DNA of 64,000 nucleotides, from the NCBI GenBank assembly GCA_022651385.1, contig JALCQR010000009.1, positions 1 through 64,000 on the forward strand. The letters are read 5' to 3'. The stretch is from Clostridia bacterium (GTDB lineage Bacteria > Bacillota > Clostridia > Lachnospirales > Anaerotignaceae). Below are positions 18,762 through 28,682 of this stretch, piece after piece; the first letter of the stretch is position 1, and every line of letters begins with the position of its first letter. The translations under genes were made by a program, and so were the position numbers. Under the pieces are notes generated by a model. That model was not told the origin of the DNA. It was given only the letters and a program-made list of their open reading frames with translations, and did no database searches.

Positions 18762-19265
18762 TTGAAGAGAATCGATCCAAGTACACTCGATCTTAAAGAT
18801 AACGTAGTAACAATAAACCGTGTTACTAAAGTTGTTAAAGGCGGACGTACATTCAGATTCGCAGCACTCGTAGTAGTGGGCGATGGAAATGGTCACGTTG
18901 GCTGCGGTATTGGTAAAGCAGCAGAAATTCCTGATGCTATCCGCAAAGGCAAAGAAGACGCCATGAAGAACATAATTTTTGTTGAAAGAAACGACGTTGA
19001 CAGTCTTTATCATGAAACAACAGGCATTTTTGGCAGTGCAAGTGTAAAACTTATGCCTGCTGCTGAAGGTACTGGTGTTATCGCAGGCGGCCCTGCCCGT
19101 TCAGTTCTTGAACTTGCGGGTATCAGAAACATCAGAACAAAATCTTTAGGATCAAACAACAAACGAAACGTAGTAAGCGCAACAATTGAAGGTCTTGCAA
19201 ATGTAACAACACCTGAGAAAGTAGCAAAATTACGCGGAAAATCAGTTGCTGAGATCTTAGGCTGA
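18762..19265 (+). CDS. rpsE: Ribosomal protein S5
   Basis: 167 residues with a rare TTG start at 18762 after GAGGAGG. S5 contributes to decoding fidelity. [17 protein letters not shown] and [15 protein letters not shown] are diagnostic. Confidence 0.98.
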   Translation: MKRIDPSTLDLKDNVVTINRVTKVVKGGRTFRFAALVVVGDGNGHVGCGIGKAAEIPDAIRKGKEDAMKNIIFVERNDVDSLYHETTGIFGSASVKLMPAAEGTGVIAGGPARSVLELAGIRNIRTKSLGSNNKRNVVSATIEGLANVTTPEKVAKLRGKSVAEILG

Positions 19266-19278
19266 GGAGGAATTTAAA

Positions 19279-19458
19279 GTGGCTGAAATCAAAATCACAT
19301 TAGTGAAATCGACTATCGGTGCAATTCCGAAGCATAAAAAAACAGTTCAGGCTTTAGGCCTTGGAAAATTGAATTCTTCAGTTATCCAGCAGGATAACGT
19401 TGCCATAAGAGGTATGGTTAACCAAGTTAGCCACCTTGTAAAGGTAGAAGAAATATAA
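19279..19458 (+). CDS. rpmD: Ribosomal protein L30
   Basis: 59 residues with a GTG start at 19279, 8 bases after GAGGAGG. Recognised from [18 protein letters not shown] and the [16 protein letters not shown] end. Lies between rpsE and rplO as in most bacteria. Confidence 0.97.
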   Translation: MAEIKITLVKSTIGAIPKHKKTVQALGLGKLNSSVIQQDNVAIRGMVNQVSHLVKVEEI

Positions 19459-19481
19459 TTAAAGATTAAGGAGGTGCCAAA

Positions 19482-19922
19482 ATGAACTTAGGTGAATTAA
19501 GACCAGCTGAAGGCTCAAACGCTAAGGCGTGGAGAAGAGGCAGGGGTCACGCTTCAGGCAACGGTAAAACAGCAGGCAGAGGCCATAAAGGTCAAGGCGC
19601 TCGTTCAGGATCAGGCGGAAAGGCAGGATTTGAGGGTGGCCAGATGCCTCTTTACAGACGACTTCCTAAAAGAGGTTTTACCTGTATTAATAAAAAAGAA
19701 ATAGTAGGAATTAATGTATGTGCATTAAACATATTTGACAATGACGCAGTTGTAGATTTAACTGCACTTAAAGAGGCAGGTATCGTTAAAAACCCAAGAG
19801 ACGGTATCAAAATTCTTGGTGTAGGCGAGCTTGAAAAGAAACTCACAGTTAAAGTTAATCAGTTCAGCAATACAGCTAAAGAAAAAATAGAGGCAGCAGG
19901 CGGAAAAGCTGAGGTGATCTAA
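19482..19922 (+). CDS. rplO: Ribosomal protein L15
   Basis: 146 residues with the Gly/Arg-rich N-terminal extension ([18 protein letters not shown]) that threads into 23S rRNA. Its stop directly abuts the TTG start of secY. Confidence 0.98.
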   Translation: MNLGELRPAEGSNAKAWRRGRGHASGNGKTAGRGHKGQGARSGSGGKAGFEGGQMPLYRRLPKRGFTCINKKEIVGINVCALNIFDNDAVVDLTALKEAGIVKNPRDGIKILGVGELEKKLTVKVNQFSNTAKEKIEAAGGKAEVI

Positions 19923-21185
19923 TTGATTAAGTTGTTTGTGAATGCATGGAAAGCAAAAGAAGTGAGAAATAAAATACTTTACACTTTCCTGATACTTGCT
20001 ATAATAAGATTAGGTGTCCACGTGGCGCTTCCAGGTATTGACGTTCAGTCTATACTTGCTACTGAAAGCTCTGCAAGCACAGGCACTTTATACAACATAA
20101 TAGCAGGTGGAGCAAATTCCAGATGGTCAATATTTTCATTAGGTATCGGACCATATATCAATGCAGCAATCATTATGCAGCTTTTGACAGTTGCAATTCC
20201 TAAAATTGAACAGCTTAATAAAGAGGGCGAAGAAGGCAGAAAAAAGATAGAAAATTATACACGTTATCTTACGGTTGCCCTTGCTTTGATACAGGCAATA
20301 GGTGTTACGTACAGCTATAGATCGGTATTCAGTGCAAATTCTATAGTTATATTTACTATTTCCGTAATATGTCTTGTCTGCGGTGCGACATTTATAATGT
20401 GGCTTGCAGAACAGATTACCGACAGAGGCATTACAAACGGTTCATCTATGATAATCTTTGTGAATATCGTTTCTAATCTTCCAAGCGGTGTAAGATCTCT
20501 TACTTTATATGGAGCAGGCGGAGATTACTCCGGAGTCATAAAAGTTATAATTATACTTGTACTTTTATTGGCTGATATTTTATTTATTGTCTTTATTAAT
20601 GAGGGCGAAAGAAGAATACCTGTACAATACTCAAGTAAAATGATGGGCAGAAGATCATTTGGTGGCCAAAGCACGTTTATGCCTATAAAAATCAGCACAT
20701 CTGGCGTACTTGCTATCATCTTCGCAATTTCAATCCTTCAATTCCCGGAAACAATAGGACAGTTTGTTCATGTTGGTAGTGTATTCCAGAAAGTAATTGA
20801 TGTATTAAGAATAACAAATCCTATCGGAACTTTGATATATATAGTGCTTATCTTCTTCTTCTCGTATTTCTACACATCAATTATTATCAATCCTAATGAG
20901 ATGGCGGAAAACATGAAGAAAAGCGGCGGTTTTATCCCTGGTATAAGACCTGGACAGCCGACAAGCGCTTATATTGACAGAGTAGTTAACAGAGTAACAT
21001 TTATCGGAGCTATTTCATTTGTTCTTATAGCCCTTGTTCCTCTTGTACTGCAGTGGGTATTTGGACTTAATGTAGGCTTCGGCGGCACAACGCTCATAAT
21101 CGTTGTCGGCGTAGCTCTTGACATAGTTAAAGCTATGGAATCACAGCTCCTTATGCGTCACTACAAAGGATTTTTAAATGATTAA
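19923..21185 (+). CDS. secY: Preprotein translocase channel subunit SecY
   Basis: 420 residues with ten predicted membrane helices; forms the SecYEG protein-export channel in the cytoplasmic membrane. Start is TTG at 19923 immediately after the rplO stop, with GAGGTGAT as ribosome binding site inside rplO. FGGQSTFMPIKISTSGV and the cytoplasmic loop FIPGIRPGQPTSAYIDRV are diagnostic. Slightly shorter than B. subtilis SecY. Confidence 0.98.
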   Translation: MIKLFVNAWKAKEVRNKILYTFLILAIIRLGVHVALPGIDVQSILATESSASTGTLYNIIAGGANSRWSIFSLGIGPYINAAIIMQLLTVAIPKIEQLNKEGEEGRKKIENYTRYLTVALALIQAIGVTYSYRSVFSANSIVIFTISVICLVCGATFIMWLAEQITDRGITNGSSMIIFVNIVSNLPSGVRSLTLYGAGGDYSGVIKVIIILVLLLADILFIVFINEGERRIPVQYSSKMMGRRSFGGQSTFMPIKISTSGVLAIIFAISILQFPETIGQFVHVGSVFQKVIDVLRITNPIGTLIYIVLIFFFSYFYTSIIINPNEMAENMKKSGGFIPGIRPGQPTSAYIDRVVNRVTFIGAISFVLIALVPLVLQWVFGLNVGFGGTTLIIVVGVALDIVKAMESQLLMRHYKGFLND

Positions 21186-21196
21186 TACCGGTCTTG

Positions 21197-21221
21197 TGGG
21201 AAATGCAGAAAGCATTTCCCA
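21197..21221 (+). other. Stable hairpin between secY and adk
   Basis: Perfect 10-bp stem TGGGAAATGC/GCATTTCCCA with a five-base loop. No T-run follows, so it is more likely an mRNA processing or stability element than a terminator. Confidence 0.6.
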
Positions 21222-21252
21222 TGTGGCTGATGATTAGGAAAGAGGGAATATA

Positions 21253-21885
21253 ATGAAATTAGTACTTATTGGTGCTCCGGCAGCAGGAAAAGGGACTCAG
21301 GCCAGAAAACTTATCGAAAAATATCACCTTGCGTATATATCAACAGGCGATATGCTTAGAGAAGAAGTTGCCAAGGGCACTGAGCTTGGACTTAAAGTTA
21401 AAAGTATTATGGCATCAGGCAGTCTTGTTTCAGATGACTTGATCATCGCCATCGTAAAAGAACGTATTAAAGCAGATGACTGCAAAAACGGATTCATTCT
21501 TGATGGATTTCCACGTACGGTAGTTCAGGCTGAAAAGCTTGATGAACTTATTGGAAGTGTAGATACAACCATTTATATAAAATGCCCGGACGATGTTTTG
21601 CTTAAGAGAATTACAGCTCGCCAAACATGCCCGAAGTGTGGTGCTACTTACAACAAGATTTCAGTACCTTCAAAGGTAGCAGGAATATGTGATGTATGCG
21701 GCACAAAACTTGTACAGCGTAAGGATGATACAATTGAGGCAGGAAAAGCACGTCTTGCCACATTCCACCAGCAGAGTGAGCCGCTTGTTGCTTACTATAA
21801 AGCGCAGGGAAAGCTTTTTGAGGTTGATGGTCTTATGGGACTTGACAATATTACAAAAGCTATTTTTGCTAGACTGGGAGAATGA
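21253..21885 (+). CDS. adk: Adenylate kinase, zinc-lid type
   Basis: 210 residues; converts ATP + AMP to 2 ADP. P-loop GAPAAGKGT at residues 7-15, DGFPRTVVQAE, and a lid with CPKC and CDVC pairs that bind zinc structurally, as in Gram-positive enzymes. 6 bp before map. Confidence 0.98.
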   Translation: MKLVLIGAPAAGKGTQARKLIEKYHLAYISTGDMLREEVAKGTELGLKVKSIMASGSLVSDDLIIAIVKERIKADDCKNGFILDGFPRTVVQAEKLDELIGSVDTTIYIKCPDDVLLKRITARQTCPKCGATYNKISVPSKVAGICDVCGTKLVQRKDDTIEAGKARLATFHQQSEPLVAYYKAQGKLFEVDGLMGLDNITKAIFARLGE

Positions 21886-21891
21886 TTTATA

Positions 21892-22638
21892 ATGGCTATA
21901 ACAATAAAAACTGAAGAACAAATAGAAAAAATGAGAGACGCCGGAAATATACTTAAAGATCTTGATGAGATTTTAAGAGATAAAATAAAACCGGGTGTAA
22001 CAACTCTCGAACTTGATAAAATTGCAGATGACTTTGTCAGAAGCCGCAATGCTGTACCTTCATTTAAAGGCTACGGCGGTTATCCGGGCTCAATATGTAC
22101 ATCTGTAAATGAAGAAATAGTCCACGGTATACCTTCAAAACGTAGACTTAAATCAGGTGATATTATAAGCATAGACATGGGTTCGATTTTTGAAGGATTT
22201 AACGGCGACTGTGCAAGAACCTATGGCGTTGGCGAGATATCAGAAGAAGACAAAAAGCTTATTGAAGTTACAAAACAGAGCTTTTTTGAAGGTATAAAGT
22301 ACGCAAAAGCCGGATATCATCTACATGATATATCGGCGGCCGTTCAGAAATATGCCGAAAGCTATGGCTTTGGCGTTGTAAGAGATTATGTTGGCCACGG
22401 TATAGGCAGACATATGCACGAGGATCCTGCAATTCCAAACTATAAACAGAAAAACAGAGGTCCAAAGCTTGTAAAGGGTATGTGTCTTGCTGTAGAGCCT
22501 ATGATAACGGCCGGAACATATGAATTAAAGGTACTGAAGGATGGCTGGACAGCGGTTACTTTAGACGGTCGTAATGCTGCACATTATGAGAACACTGTGT
22601 GTATAACTGACGGTGAGCCTGAAATACTTACTTTATAA
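21892..22638 (+). CDS. map: Methionine aminopeptidase type I
   Basis: 248 residues; removes the initiator Met from new proteins. Dimetal site residues are visible: the two Asp in SIDMGS and FNGDCAR, His in GHGIGRHMHE, Glu in AVEPM and Glu in YENTV. The N-terminus lacks the zinc-finger extension. Follows adk as is usual in Firmicutes. Confidence 0.98.
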   Translation: MAITIKTEEQIEKMRDAGNILKDLDEILRDKIKPGVTTLELDKIADDFVRSRNAVPSFKGYGGYPGSICTSVNEEIVHGIPSKRRLKSGDIISIDMGSIFEGFNGDCARTYGVGEISEEDKKLIEVTKQSFFEGIKYAKAGYHLHDISAAVQKYAESYGFGVVRDYVGHGIGRHMHEDPAIPNYKQKNRGPKLVKGMCLAVEPMITAGTYELKVLKDGWTAVTLDGRNAAHYENTVCITDGEPEILTL

Positions 22639-22680
22639 TTATGAACAGGCTGGATTTCAGTGCAGTTTGAGGTGAAAGAC

Positions 22681-22944
22681 ATGGAATTAACCAAAGGTCA
22701 GGTAGTATATTCTAAAAGCGGACACGATAAGGGCCTGGCATTTATAATAGTGGATGTGCAGGAAGGTTATGTGATTTTAGCTGATGGAAGACTACGCAAG
22801 CTTGAACACCCTAAACGTAAAAAAATTAAGCATGTTCAGATAACCAACATTGTAGTTGAAAACATAAAGAAAAAGCTTGAGGATGGAAGTTATCTGCTTG
22901 ACGCGGATATATCCAAAGCGTTAAAAGAGTATTACAGGAGATAG
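22681..22944 (+). CDS. KOW-domain RNA-binding protein (L14e-like)
   Basis: 87 residues from the ATG at 22681 (TGAGGTG site; GTG at 22660 is an alternative). A short KOW/SH3-like fold ([17 protein letters not shown]...[21 protein letters not shown] split around the barrel) rich in Lys/Arg. A gene of this type regularly lies between map and infA in Clostridia. Role unknown; a ribosome- or RNA-associated function is likely. Confidence 0.9.
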   Translation: MELTKGQVVYSKSGHDKGLAFIIVDVQEGYVILADGRLRKLEHPKRKKIKHVQITNIVVENIKKKLEDGSYLLDADISKALKEYYRR

Positions 22945-22960
22945 TAAAGGGGGTTCAGTT

Positions 22961-23179
22961 ATGTCAAAGGACGACGTAATCGAATTGGAAGGTACCGTTG
23001 TTGAGAAATTACCAAATGCCATGTTTCAGGTAGAACTTGAAAATGGACACAGAATTTTAGCTCATATCTCCGGAAAGCTTCGTATGAATTTCATAAGAAT
23101 TTTACCTGGAGATAAAGTATCAATAGAAATGTCACCATATGATCTTACAAAAGGCAGGATTATTTGGAGGGCAAAATAA
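22961..23179 (+). CDS. infA: Translation initiation factor IF-1
   Basis: 72 residues, the invariant length; OB-fold protein that occupies the 30S A site during initiation. [21 protein letters not shown] and the GRIIWRAK end are diagnostic. Confidence 0.99.
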   Translation: MSKDDVIELEGTVVEKLPNAMFQVELENGHRILAHISGKLRMNFIRILPGDKVSIEMSPYDLTKGRIIWRAK

Positions 23180-23210
23180 ATTTTAAAGGATTTAGAAAGG
23201 AGAAATCACA

Positions 23211-23324
23211 ATGAAAGTCAGACCATCAGTTAAGCCTATGTGTGAAAAATGCAGGGTTATAAAGAGAAAAGGCCACGTAATGGTTATATGTGAAAATCCA
23301 AAGCATAAACAAAGACAAGGCTGA
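23211..23324 (+). CDS. rpmJ: Ribosomal protein L36, zinc type
   Basis: 37 residues starting [11 protein letters not shown], with zinc ligands in CEKC, a Cys 12 residues on and the His of NPKH (C-x2-C-x12-C-x4-H). GAAAGGAG precedes the ATG. Followed by a 217-bp gap. Confidence 0.98.
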   Translation: MKVRPSVKPMCEKCRVIKRKGHVMVICENPKHKQRQG

Positions 23325-23541
23325 TATGCGAATTTTTTCATTAGCTTAAACTTAAAAAATTGTGGTTATAATTATGGCTCAAATTAGGTGCATCGAACCT
23401 TTAGAGCAGACTTAAATTAAATCCGTCATTTTGATTTTGGATTGCTTTTTCAGAAAGCGGCTGGCGATATATTTCTGGAAGCATCCAAAAGAACAGTCAG
23501 AATTTTAAATATTTGTTTATTAATGGAGGTGCAAAGTACAC
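23325..23541 (+). other. Long untranslated gap before rpsM
   Basis: At 217 bp this is the longest gap inside the super-operon. It contains a TATAAT (23367-23372) with only weak -35 candidates (TTAAAC at 23346), and small hairpins AATCC/GGATT and GCTTT/AAAGC near 23418-23460. It could hold an internal promoter and leader for the rpsM-rplQ part. No coding frame is visible. Confidence 0.4.
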
Positions 23542-23913
23542 ATGGCACGTATCGCTGGTGTAGATTTACCAAGAGAGAAACGTATTGAAATAGGCCTTAC
23601 TTATGTATACGGTATCGGACGCGCAAAATCTAACAAGATTCTTTCTCAGGCAGGCGTTAGCCCTGACACAAGAGTAAGAGATCTTACAGACGATGAAGTA
23701 TCCAAAATCCGTGATGCTATAGATGCAACAATGACAATAGTTGAAGGTGACTTAAGAAGAGAGAAAGCTCTTAACATCAAACGTCTTACAGAAATAGGAT
23801 GCTACAGAGGTATCCGTCATAAAAGAGGACTTCCTGTAAGAGGTCAGAAAACTAAGACAAACGCAAGAACAAGAAAAGGTCCAAGAAAAACTGTTGCAAA
23901 TAAGAAGAAATAA
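23542..23913 (+). CDS. rpsM: Ribosomal protein S13
   Basis: 123 residues; 30S head protein at the subunit bridge. [22 protein letters not shown] shortened here to RIAGVDLPR.., and the basic tail [17 protein letters not shown] are typical. First gene of the alpha part. Confidence 0.99.
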   Translation: MARIAGVDLPREKRIEIGLTYVYGIGRAKSNKILSQAGVSPDTRVRDLTDDEVSKIRDAIDATMTIVEGDLRREKALNIKRLTEIGCYRGIRHKRGLPVRGQKTKTNARTRKGPRKTVANKKK

Positions 23914-23932
23914 GTAGGGAGGTTTAGGTCAA

Positions 23933-24334
23933 ATGGCAAAGAAAGCTGTTAAAAAAACGACAACTCGTAGACGTCGTGACAAAAAGCATGTAGAACGTGG
24001 TCAGGCACATATCCAGTCTACATTTAATAATACAATAGTTACAATTACAGATGCTGCAGGCAATGCTTTATCATGGGCAAGTGCTGGTCAGTTAGGCTTC
24101 AGAGGCTCAAGGAAGTCAACTCCTTACGCTGCACAGATGGCTGCAGAAACAGCGGCATCAACTGCTGAGAATTTTGGTCTTAAGACAGTTGAAGTATTTG
24201 TAAAAGGTCCTGGTTCAGGACGTGAAGCTGCAATCCGTGCCCTTCAGGCAGCAGGACTGAGTGTGACGATGATTAAAGACGTAACACCTGTTCCTCATAA
24301 CGGATGCAGGCCACCAAAACGCAGAAGAGTATAA
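23933..24334 (+). CDS. rpsK: Ribosomal protein S11
   Basis: 133 residues; 30S platform protein. [16 protein letters not shown] and the conserved [11 protein letters not shown] tail are diagnostic. Confidence 0.99.
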   Translation: MAKKAVKKTTTRRRRDKKHVERGQAHIQSTFNNTIVTITDAAGNALSWASAGQLGFRGSRKSTPYAAQMAAETAASTAENFGLKTVEVFVKGPGSGREAAIRALQAAGLSVTMIKDVTPVPHNGCRPPKRRRV

Positions 24335-24352
24335 CAGGGGGTGCAAATATAA

Positions 24353-24955
24353 ATGGCAAGAGATATGGTTCCTGTTCTTAAGAGATGCAGATCACTCGAC
24401 CTTGATCCTGTGTTCTTAGGAATTGCTAAAAAATCAAAAAAACAGCCTGCTAACAGCAGAAGAAAAATAAGTGAATATGGCCTTCAGATGAGGGAAAAAC
24501 AAAAAGCAAAATTCATCTACGGTGTACTTGAAAGACAGTTTAGAGGATATTATGCAAAGGCTGTTAAGATGTCTAAAAAAGAGGGTATTCCTGGTGAAAA
24601 CCTTCTTATGCTTCTTGAACTCAGACTTGATAACGCTTTATTCAGACTTGGATACGGCAGAACAAGAAAAGAAGCAAGACAAATTGTACGTCATAAACAT
24701 ATTACAGTTAATGGTAAACCAGTAGATATACCATCCTATCAGTTAAAAGTTGGCGATGTTGTCGCTGTTAAGGATAAATTTGCTACAGCTCAGAGATATA
24801 AAGACATTCTTGAGGTAACAGGTTCAAGAATTGTGCCGGAATGGCTTACCGCTGATCATGAAAAACTTAGCGGTACAGTAGTGGCAAGACCTACAAGAGC
24901 ACAGATCGATGTTCCTGTAGAGGATACACTTATCGTCGAACTCTATTCAAAATAA
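24353..24955 (+). CDS. rpsD: Ribosomal protein S4
   Basis: 200 residues with the S4 RNA-binding domain at about residues 90-155 (RLDNALFRLGYGRTRKEARQ). Here rpsD lies in the alpha operon, unlike B. subtilis where it stands alone under S4 control. The start ATG follows a GGGGGTG site. Confidence 0.98.
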   Translation: MARDMVPVLKRCRSLDLDPVFLGIAKKSKKQPANSRRKISEYGLQMREKQKAKFIYGVLERQFRGYYAKAVKMSKKEGIPGENLLMLLELRLDNALFRLGYGRTRKEARQIVRHKHITVNGKPVDIPSYQLKVGDVVAVKDKFATAQRYKDILEVTGSRIVPEWLTADHEKLSGTVVARPTRAQIDVPVEDTLIVELYSK

Positions 24956-24971
24956 TTGCGGCGAAATTACA

Positions 24972-25002
24972 AAGCAGTGGGACATTTTTTGTTCCACTGC
25001 TT
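24972..25002 (+). other. Hairpin in the rpsD-rpoA gap
   Basis: AAGCAGTGG (24972-24980) pairs with CCACTGCTT near 24994-25002, extended by TTAC/GTAA with one bulge. No T-run follows. The sequence just before it, GCGAAATTACA, is repeated before rplQ. Confidence 0.55.
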
Positions 25003-25057
25003 GTAAAACTTATAAAAAGCTGTTATCGAATATTTATCCACAGAGGAGGTTTAAATT

Positions 25058-26017
25058 GTGTTAGAGTTTGAAAAACCTCGTATTGAGATTGCTGAAATGG
25101 CACCGGATGGAACATACGGAAAATTTGTGGTTGAACCTCTTGAAAGAGGTTATGGAACAACCCTTGGCAATTCCCTTAGAAGGATTCTTCTTTCTTCACT
25201 GCCTGGAGCTGCCGTAAGTAATATTAAAATTGACCGTGTACTTCACGAATTCAGTGTTATTCCTGGCGTAAAGGAAGATGTTTCAGAAATTATATTAAAC
25301 CTCAAAGGTCTTGCAATTAAAAATACAAGTGACGGATTTGAACCAAAATTAGCTTATATCGATGTTGAAGGTGAAGGCGAAGTTAAGGCTTCAGACATCA
25401 AGGTAGACAGCGATATCGAGATAATGAATCCCGATCATCACATTGCAACGTTGAGCGGAGGCCCTAACAGTAAGCTTTATATGGAAATAACAATCACAAG
25501 AGGCCGTGGCTATGTTGGAGCTGACAAAAATAAAAAAGATGATCAGCCGATAGGCATGCTTCCTGTTGATTCTATTTATACTCCAGTCAGAAGGGTAAAT
25601 TTCCTTGTTGAAAACACTCGTGTAGGCCAGATAACTGATTATGATAAGCTTACACTTGAAGTGTGGACTAACGGAACAATTACTCCTGATGATGCTGTAA
25701 GTTACGGTGCAAAGATTCTTAATGAGCATCTTAACTTATTTGTAGATCTTTCGGAAAATGCTAAAAATGCTGAGATTATGGTTGAAAAAGAAGAAGGAAA
25801 GAAAGAAAAAGTTCTTGAAATGAGTATTGAAGAGCTTGACCTTTCTGTACGTTCTTACAACTGCCTGAAACGTGCAGGTATTAATACTGTTGAAGACTTG
25901 GCAAGCAAGACGGAAGACGAAATGATGAAAGTGCGTAATCTTGGCAGAAAATCCCTTGAGGAAGTTCTTAACAAGATGGCAGAACTTGGCCTTAGCTTAA
26001 AGCCAAGCGAAGAATAA
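25058..26017 (+). CDS. rpoA: RNA polymerase alpha subunit
   Basis: 319 residues, GTG start after AGAGGAGG. N-terminal dimerisation domain ([19 protein letters not shown] at about 31-49) and C-terminal DNA- and activator-binding domain ([19 protein letters not shown]). The gap before it (102 bp) holds a stable hairpin. Confidence 0.99.
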   Translation: MLEFEKPRIEIAEMAPDGTYGKFVVEPLERGYGTTLGNSLRRILLSSLPGAAVSNIKIDRVLHEFSVIPGVKEDVSEIILNLKGLAIKNTSDGFEPKLAYIDVEGEGEVKASDIKVDSDIEIMNPDHHIATLSGGPNSKLYMEITITRGRGYVGADKNKKDDQPIGMLPVDSIYTPVRRVNFLVENTRVGQITDYDKLTLEVWTNGTITPDDAVSYGAKILNEHLNLFVDLSENAKNAEIMVEKEEGKKEKVLEMSIEELDLSVRSYNCLKRAGINTVEDLASKTEDEMMKVRNLGRKSLEEVLNKMAELGLSLKPSEE

Positions 26018-26035
26018 AATAGTTGTTTATATGCG

Positions 26036-26096
26036 CGAAATTACAGTAAAGCATAAGACCGGAAGTGCAGTTTTACTGGGGTAAATTTCGCAGAAA
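26036..26096 (+). other. Hairpin in the rpoA-rplQ gap
   Basis: GCGAAATT (about 26037-26044) pairs with AATTTCGC (about 26085-26092), with an inner AGTAAA/TTTACT helix. It shares the GCGAAATTACA start with the region before rpoA, suggesting a common element. Confidence 0.5.
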
Positions 26097-26111
26097 GCGG
26101 AGGATTTTAAA

Positions 26112-26654
26112 ATGACAGGATCAGGTTATAGAAAACTTGGAAGAACATCATCACAGAGAAAGGCGCTTTTAAGAAATCAAGTTACAAATTTACTTTACCA
26201 TGGCAAAATTACAACTACTGTAACGAGAGCTAAAGAAGTAAGAAGACTTGCAGAAAAGCTTATAACTCTTGCAGTTAAAGAAAAAGACAACTTTACTGAG
26301 GTTGAAATAACAGCAAAAGTTGCTAAAAAAGATGCCGACGGTAAAAGAGTAAAAGAGACAGTTAATGGCAAAAGAGTAACTGTATACGATGAAGTTAAGA
26401 AAACAGTTAAGAAAGACAATCCTTCAAGACTTAATGCAAGAAGAAAAATGCTTGCAGAGCTTTATACTGTTACAGAAGTTCCAAAAGACGGCAAGAAAGT
26501 AAGAAAACTTTCAAAGGATATTGATATGGTTGCAAAACTCTTTGATGATATTGCACCAAAGTATGCTGAGCGTAAAGGCGGTTATACTCGTATGATTAAA
26601 ATCGGACCTCGTAAAGGCGATGCAGCTGAAATGGTAATCCTTGAACTTGTTTGA
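26112..26654 (+). CDS. rplQ: Ribosomal protein L17 with internal insertion
   Basis: 180 residues, against about 120 in B. subtilis. Residues 1-55 ([17 protein letters not shown]) and the end ([20 protein letters not shown]) are standard; between them lies a Lys-rich insertion, about residues 56-125, with [14 protein letters not shown] and a second positively charged block. Similar extended L17 proteins are, from memory, common in Lachnospiraceae. Last gene of the super-operon, closed by a terminator 40 bp on. Confidence 0.96.
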   Translation: MTGSGYRKLGRTSSQRKALLRNQVTNLLYHGKITTTVTRAKEVRRLAEKLITLAVKEKDNFTEVEITAKVAKKDADGKRVKETVNGKRVTVYDEVKKTVKKDNPSRLNARRKMLAELYTVTEVPKDGKKVRKLSKDIDMVAKLFDDIAPKYAERKGGYTRMIKIGPRKGDAAEMVILELV

Positions 26655-26693
26655 TTTCGAAATCTCAAGATTTCTTGGTTAACTGAAAATAAA

Positions 26694-26729
26694 AAGGGGA
26701 TTAAGGCTTTTTCTTAGTCCTCTTTTTTT
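26694..26729 (+). terminator. Terminator of the ribosomal super-operon
   Basis: AGGGGATTAAG and CTTAGTCCTCT arms followed by a run of seven T. Confidence 0.85.
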
Positions 26730-26745
26730 GAGTATAACAGTCCAA

Positions 26746-26858
26746 ATTGGTGCCGAAGACTTATTAAAGTTTACGGCCGCACTTTTAAGTACCGCGAAGA
26801 TGCACGGACGCCGCAGGCGGATTTTAAAAAGTAAACTTTTAATGCCTTTGGCACCAAT
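26746..26858. repeat. MITE-like imperfect inverted repeat
   Basis: Arms ATTGGTGCC (26746-26754) and GGCACCAAT (26850-26858) continue inward through AGTTTAC/GTAAACT, giving about 30 bp of interrupted pairing around a GC-rich centre with CGCAGGCGG. The centre is more GC-rich than the surroundings. No coding frame. Looks like a small non-autonomous element or a palindromic repeat. Confidence 0.45.
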
Positions 26859-26880
26859 CAAAAAGTTTTAATTATTTGAT

Positions 26881-26896
26881 ATTGTATCCATACAAT
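26881..26896. promoter_or_regulatory. Short dyad upstream of ecfA1
   Basis: ATTGTATCCATACAAT has 7-bp perfect arms about 90 bp before ecfA1, in AT-rich DNA that should hold its promoter. Operator function is a guess. Confidence 0.3.
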
Positions 26897-26982
26897 TTAC
26901 TTTTATTACAGTGAAAATATTGTAAGATTATTTGTTTTATGGTATTTTCACTATGATAAACTATTTAAAAGAGGTGTGTATT

Positions 26983-27843
26983 TTGGAGGAAATGATAAAA
27001 ACCAAAGACCTCAAATATAAATATAAAACCACCTATGAGGAAAAAGGAAAAACTATAACTAAAGAAATAACCGCACTCGACGATATTAATATTTCTATAA
27101 AAAAGGGCAGCTTTGTGGCGGTGCTTGGACATAACGGTTCCGGTAAATCCACATTGGCAAAGCATATAAACGCTCTTGTAAAACCGACTTCAGGTACAAT
27201 ATGGGTTAAAGGCATGGACAGCAAAGATGAATCAAAACTGTGGGACATAAGACAAACGGCAGGTATGGTTTTTCAAAATCCGGATAACCAGATTGTAGCT
27301 ACAATTGTTGAGGAAGATGTGGCTTTCGGGCCCGAAAACCTTGGAATACCGAGAGATGAAATTATAAAAAGAGTAGATGCCGCTCTCAAATGTGTAAGCA
27401 TGGAAAAATATAGGAAAAATGAACCGGCAAGGCTAAGCGGCGGACAAAAGCAGCGTGTAGCAATTGCAGGAGTGCTGGCAATGAAGCCTGACTGTATAGT
27501 TTTTGACGAACCTACAGCCATGCTTGACCCTGAAGGCAGAAAAGATGTAATGGAAACAATAAAAAAGCTGAACAAAGAAGAAAACATAACATGCATTTTA
27601 ATTACACATTACATGAATGAGGCAGTGCAGGCAGACAGGGTGATAATTATAGATGACGGGCGCATTGTGATGGACGGAACGCCGCGAGAGGTTTTTGTTC
27701 AGGTTGACAAGGTAAAAGGATACGGACTTGATGTTCCGCAGGCAACTGAAATTGCATATGAGCTAAGAAAAAAAGGTATTGATATACCGGCTGATATTAT
27801 GACAGCAGAGGAAATGGTAGGTGCAATATGCCGATTAAAGTAG
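26983..27843 (+). CDS. ecfA1: ECF transporter ATPase EcfA1
   Basis: About 286 residues from the TTG at 26983, 6 bases after GAGGTG; the ATG at 26992 is the alternative. Energises uptake of vitamins or metals by the shared group II ECF module in the membrane. Walker [11 protein letters not shown]-loop VFQNPDNQ, signature LSGGQKQR, Walker [10 protein letters not shown]. Overlaps ecfA2 by 16 bp. Substrate-specific S proteins are encoded elsewhere. Confidence 0.95.
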   Translation: MEEMIKTKDLKYKYKTTYEEKGKTITKEITALDDINISIKKGSFVAVLGHNGSGKSTLAKHINALVKPTSGTIWVKGMDSKDESKLWDIRQTAGMVFQNPDNQIVATIVEEDVAFGPENLGIPRDEIIKRVDAALKCVSMEKYRKNEPARLSGGQKQRVAIAGVLAMKPDCIVFDEPTAMLDPEGRKDVMETIKKLNKEENITCILITHYMNEAVQADRVIIIDDGRIVMDGTPREVFVQVDKVKGYGLDVPQATEIAYELRKKGIDIPADIMTAEEMVGAICRLK

Positions 27844-28682
27844 ACCATTTAACACATGAATATAATCCCGGTACATCTATGGCTCAAAAAGCCGTGAATG
27901 ATGTCAGTTTTGAAATACAAGACGGTGAATTTATAGGTCTCATTGGACATACCGGTTCGGGAAAATCAACGCTTATTCAGCATTTTAACGCTCTCATAAA
28001 GCCTACGTCAGGCAAGATTTATTTGGACGGCGAGGACATAAATGCCGACAAAAGCAAGCTGAAAAGTGTAAGACGCAGAGTAGGACTTGTTTTTCAATAT
28101 CCGGAATATCAGCTTTTTGAAATGACTGTACTTAAAGATGTATGTTACGGGCCGACAAATCTCGGTCTTTCGGAAGGCGAGATAAACAAAGCGGCTAAAG
28201 AAGCTCTTACGCTTGTCGGAATTGATGAGAGCTATTATGAAAAGTCGCCGTTTGAACTAAGCGGCGGAGAAAAACGACGTGTAGCAATTGCAGGCATACT
28301 TGCAATGAAGCCAAAAATACTTGTACTTGACGAACCGGCCGCAGGTGTTGACCCGAGAGGCAGAAACGAAATACTTGAGGCAATTAAAAAAATGCACGAC
28401 GAAACAGGCATAACTGTAATTATGGTAAGTCACAGCATGGAAGACGTGGCAAAATACGCCAATCGCATACTTGTTATGGACAAGGGAAAACTGGCTATGG
28501 AAGGTACTCCAAAGGAAATATTTTCTAAAGTTGATGAGCTTGAAAAAATCGGTCTTGCAGCGCCGGAAGTTAGCTACATTATGAGGGGAATAAGTAAAAA
28601 ATTTGATGTTCCCAGCGATATTTTTACAGTTGAAGAAGCGGTAGATGCAATATATAAAATGCTTAAAGGTGATTCAAGATGA
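27828..28682 (+). CDS. ecfA2: ECF transporter ATPase EcfA2
   Basis: 284 residues; pairs with EcfA1. Walker [11 protein letters not shown]-loop [11 protein letters not shown] (the Tyr-rich form typical of EcfA2), signature LSGGEKRR, Walker B ILVLDEPA. Overlaps both neighbours, so the three subunits are translationally coupled. Confidence 0.95.
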   Translation: MPIKVDHLTHEYNPGTSMAQKAVNDVSFEIQDGEFIGLIGHTGSGKSTLIQHFNALIKPTSGKIYLDGEDINADKSKLKSVRRRVGLVFQYPEYQLFEMTVLKDVCYGPTNLGLSEGEINKAAKEALTLVGIDESYYEKSPFELSGGEKRRVAIAGILAMKPKILVLDEPAAGVDPRGRNEILEAIKKMHDETGITVIMVSHSMEDVAKYANRILVMDKGKLAMEGTPKEIFSKVDELEKIGLAAPEVSYIMRGISKKFDVPSDIFTVEEAVDAIYKMLKGDSR

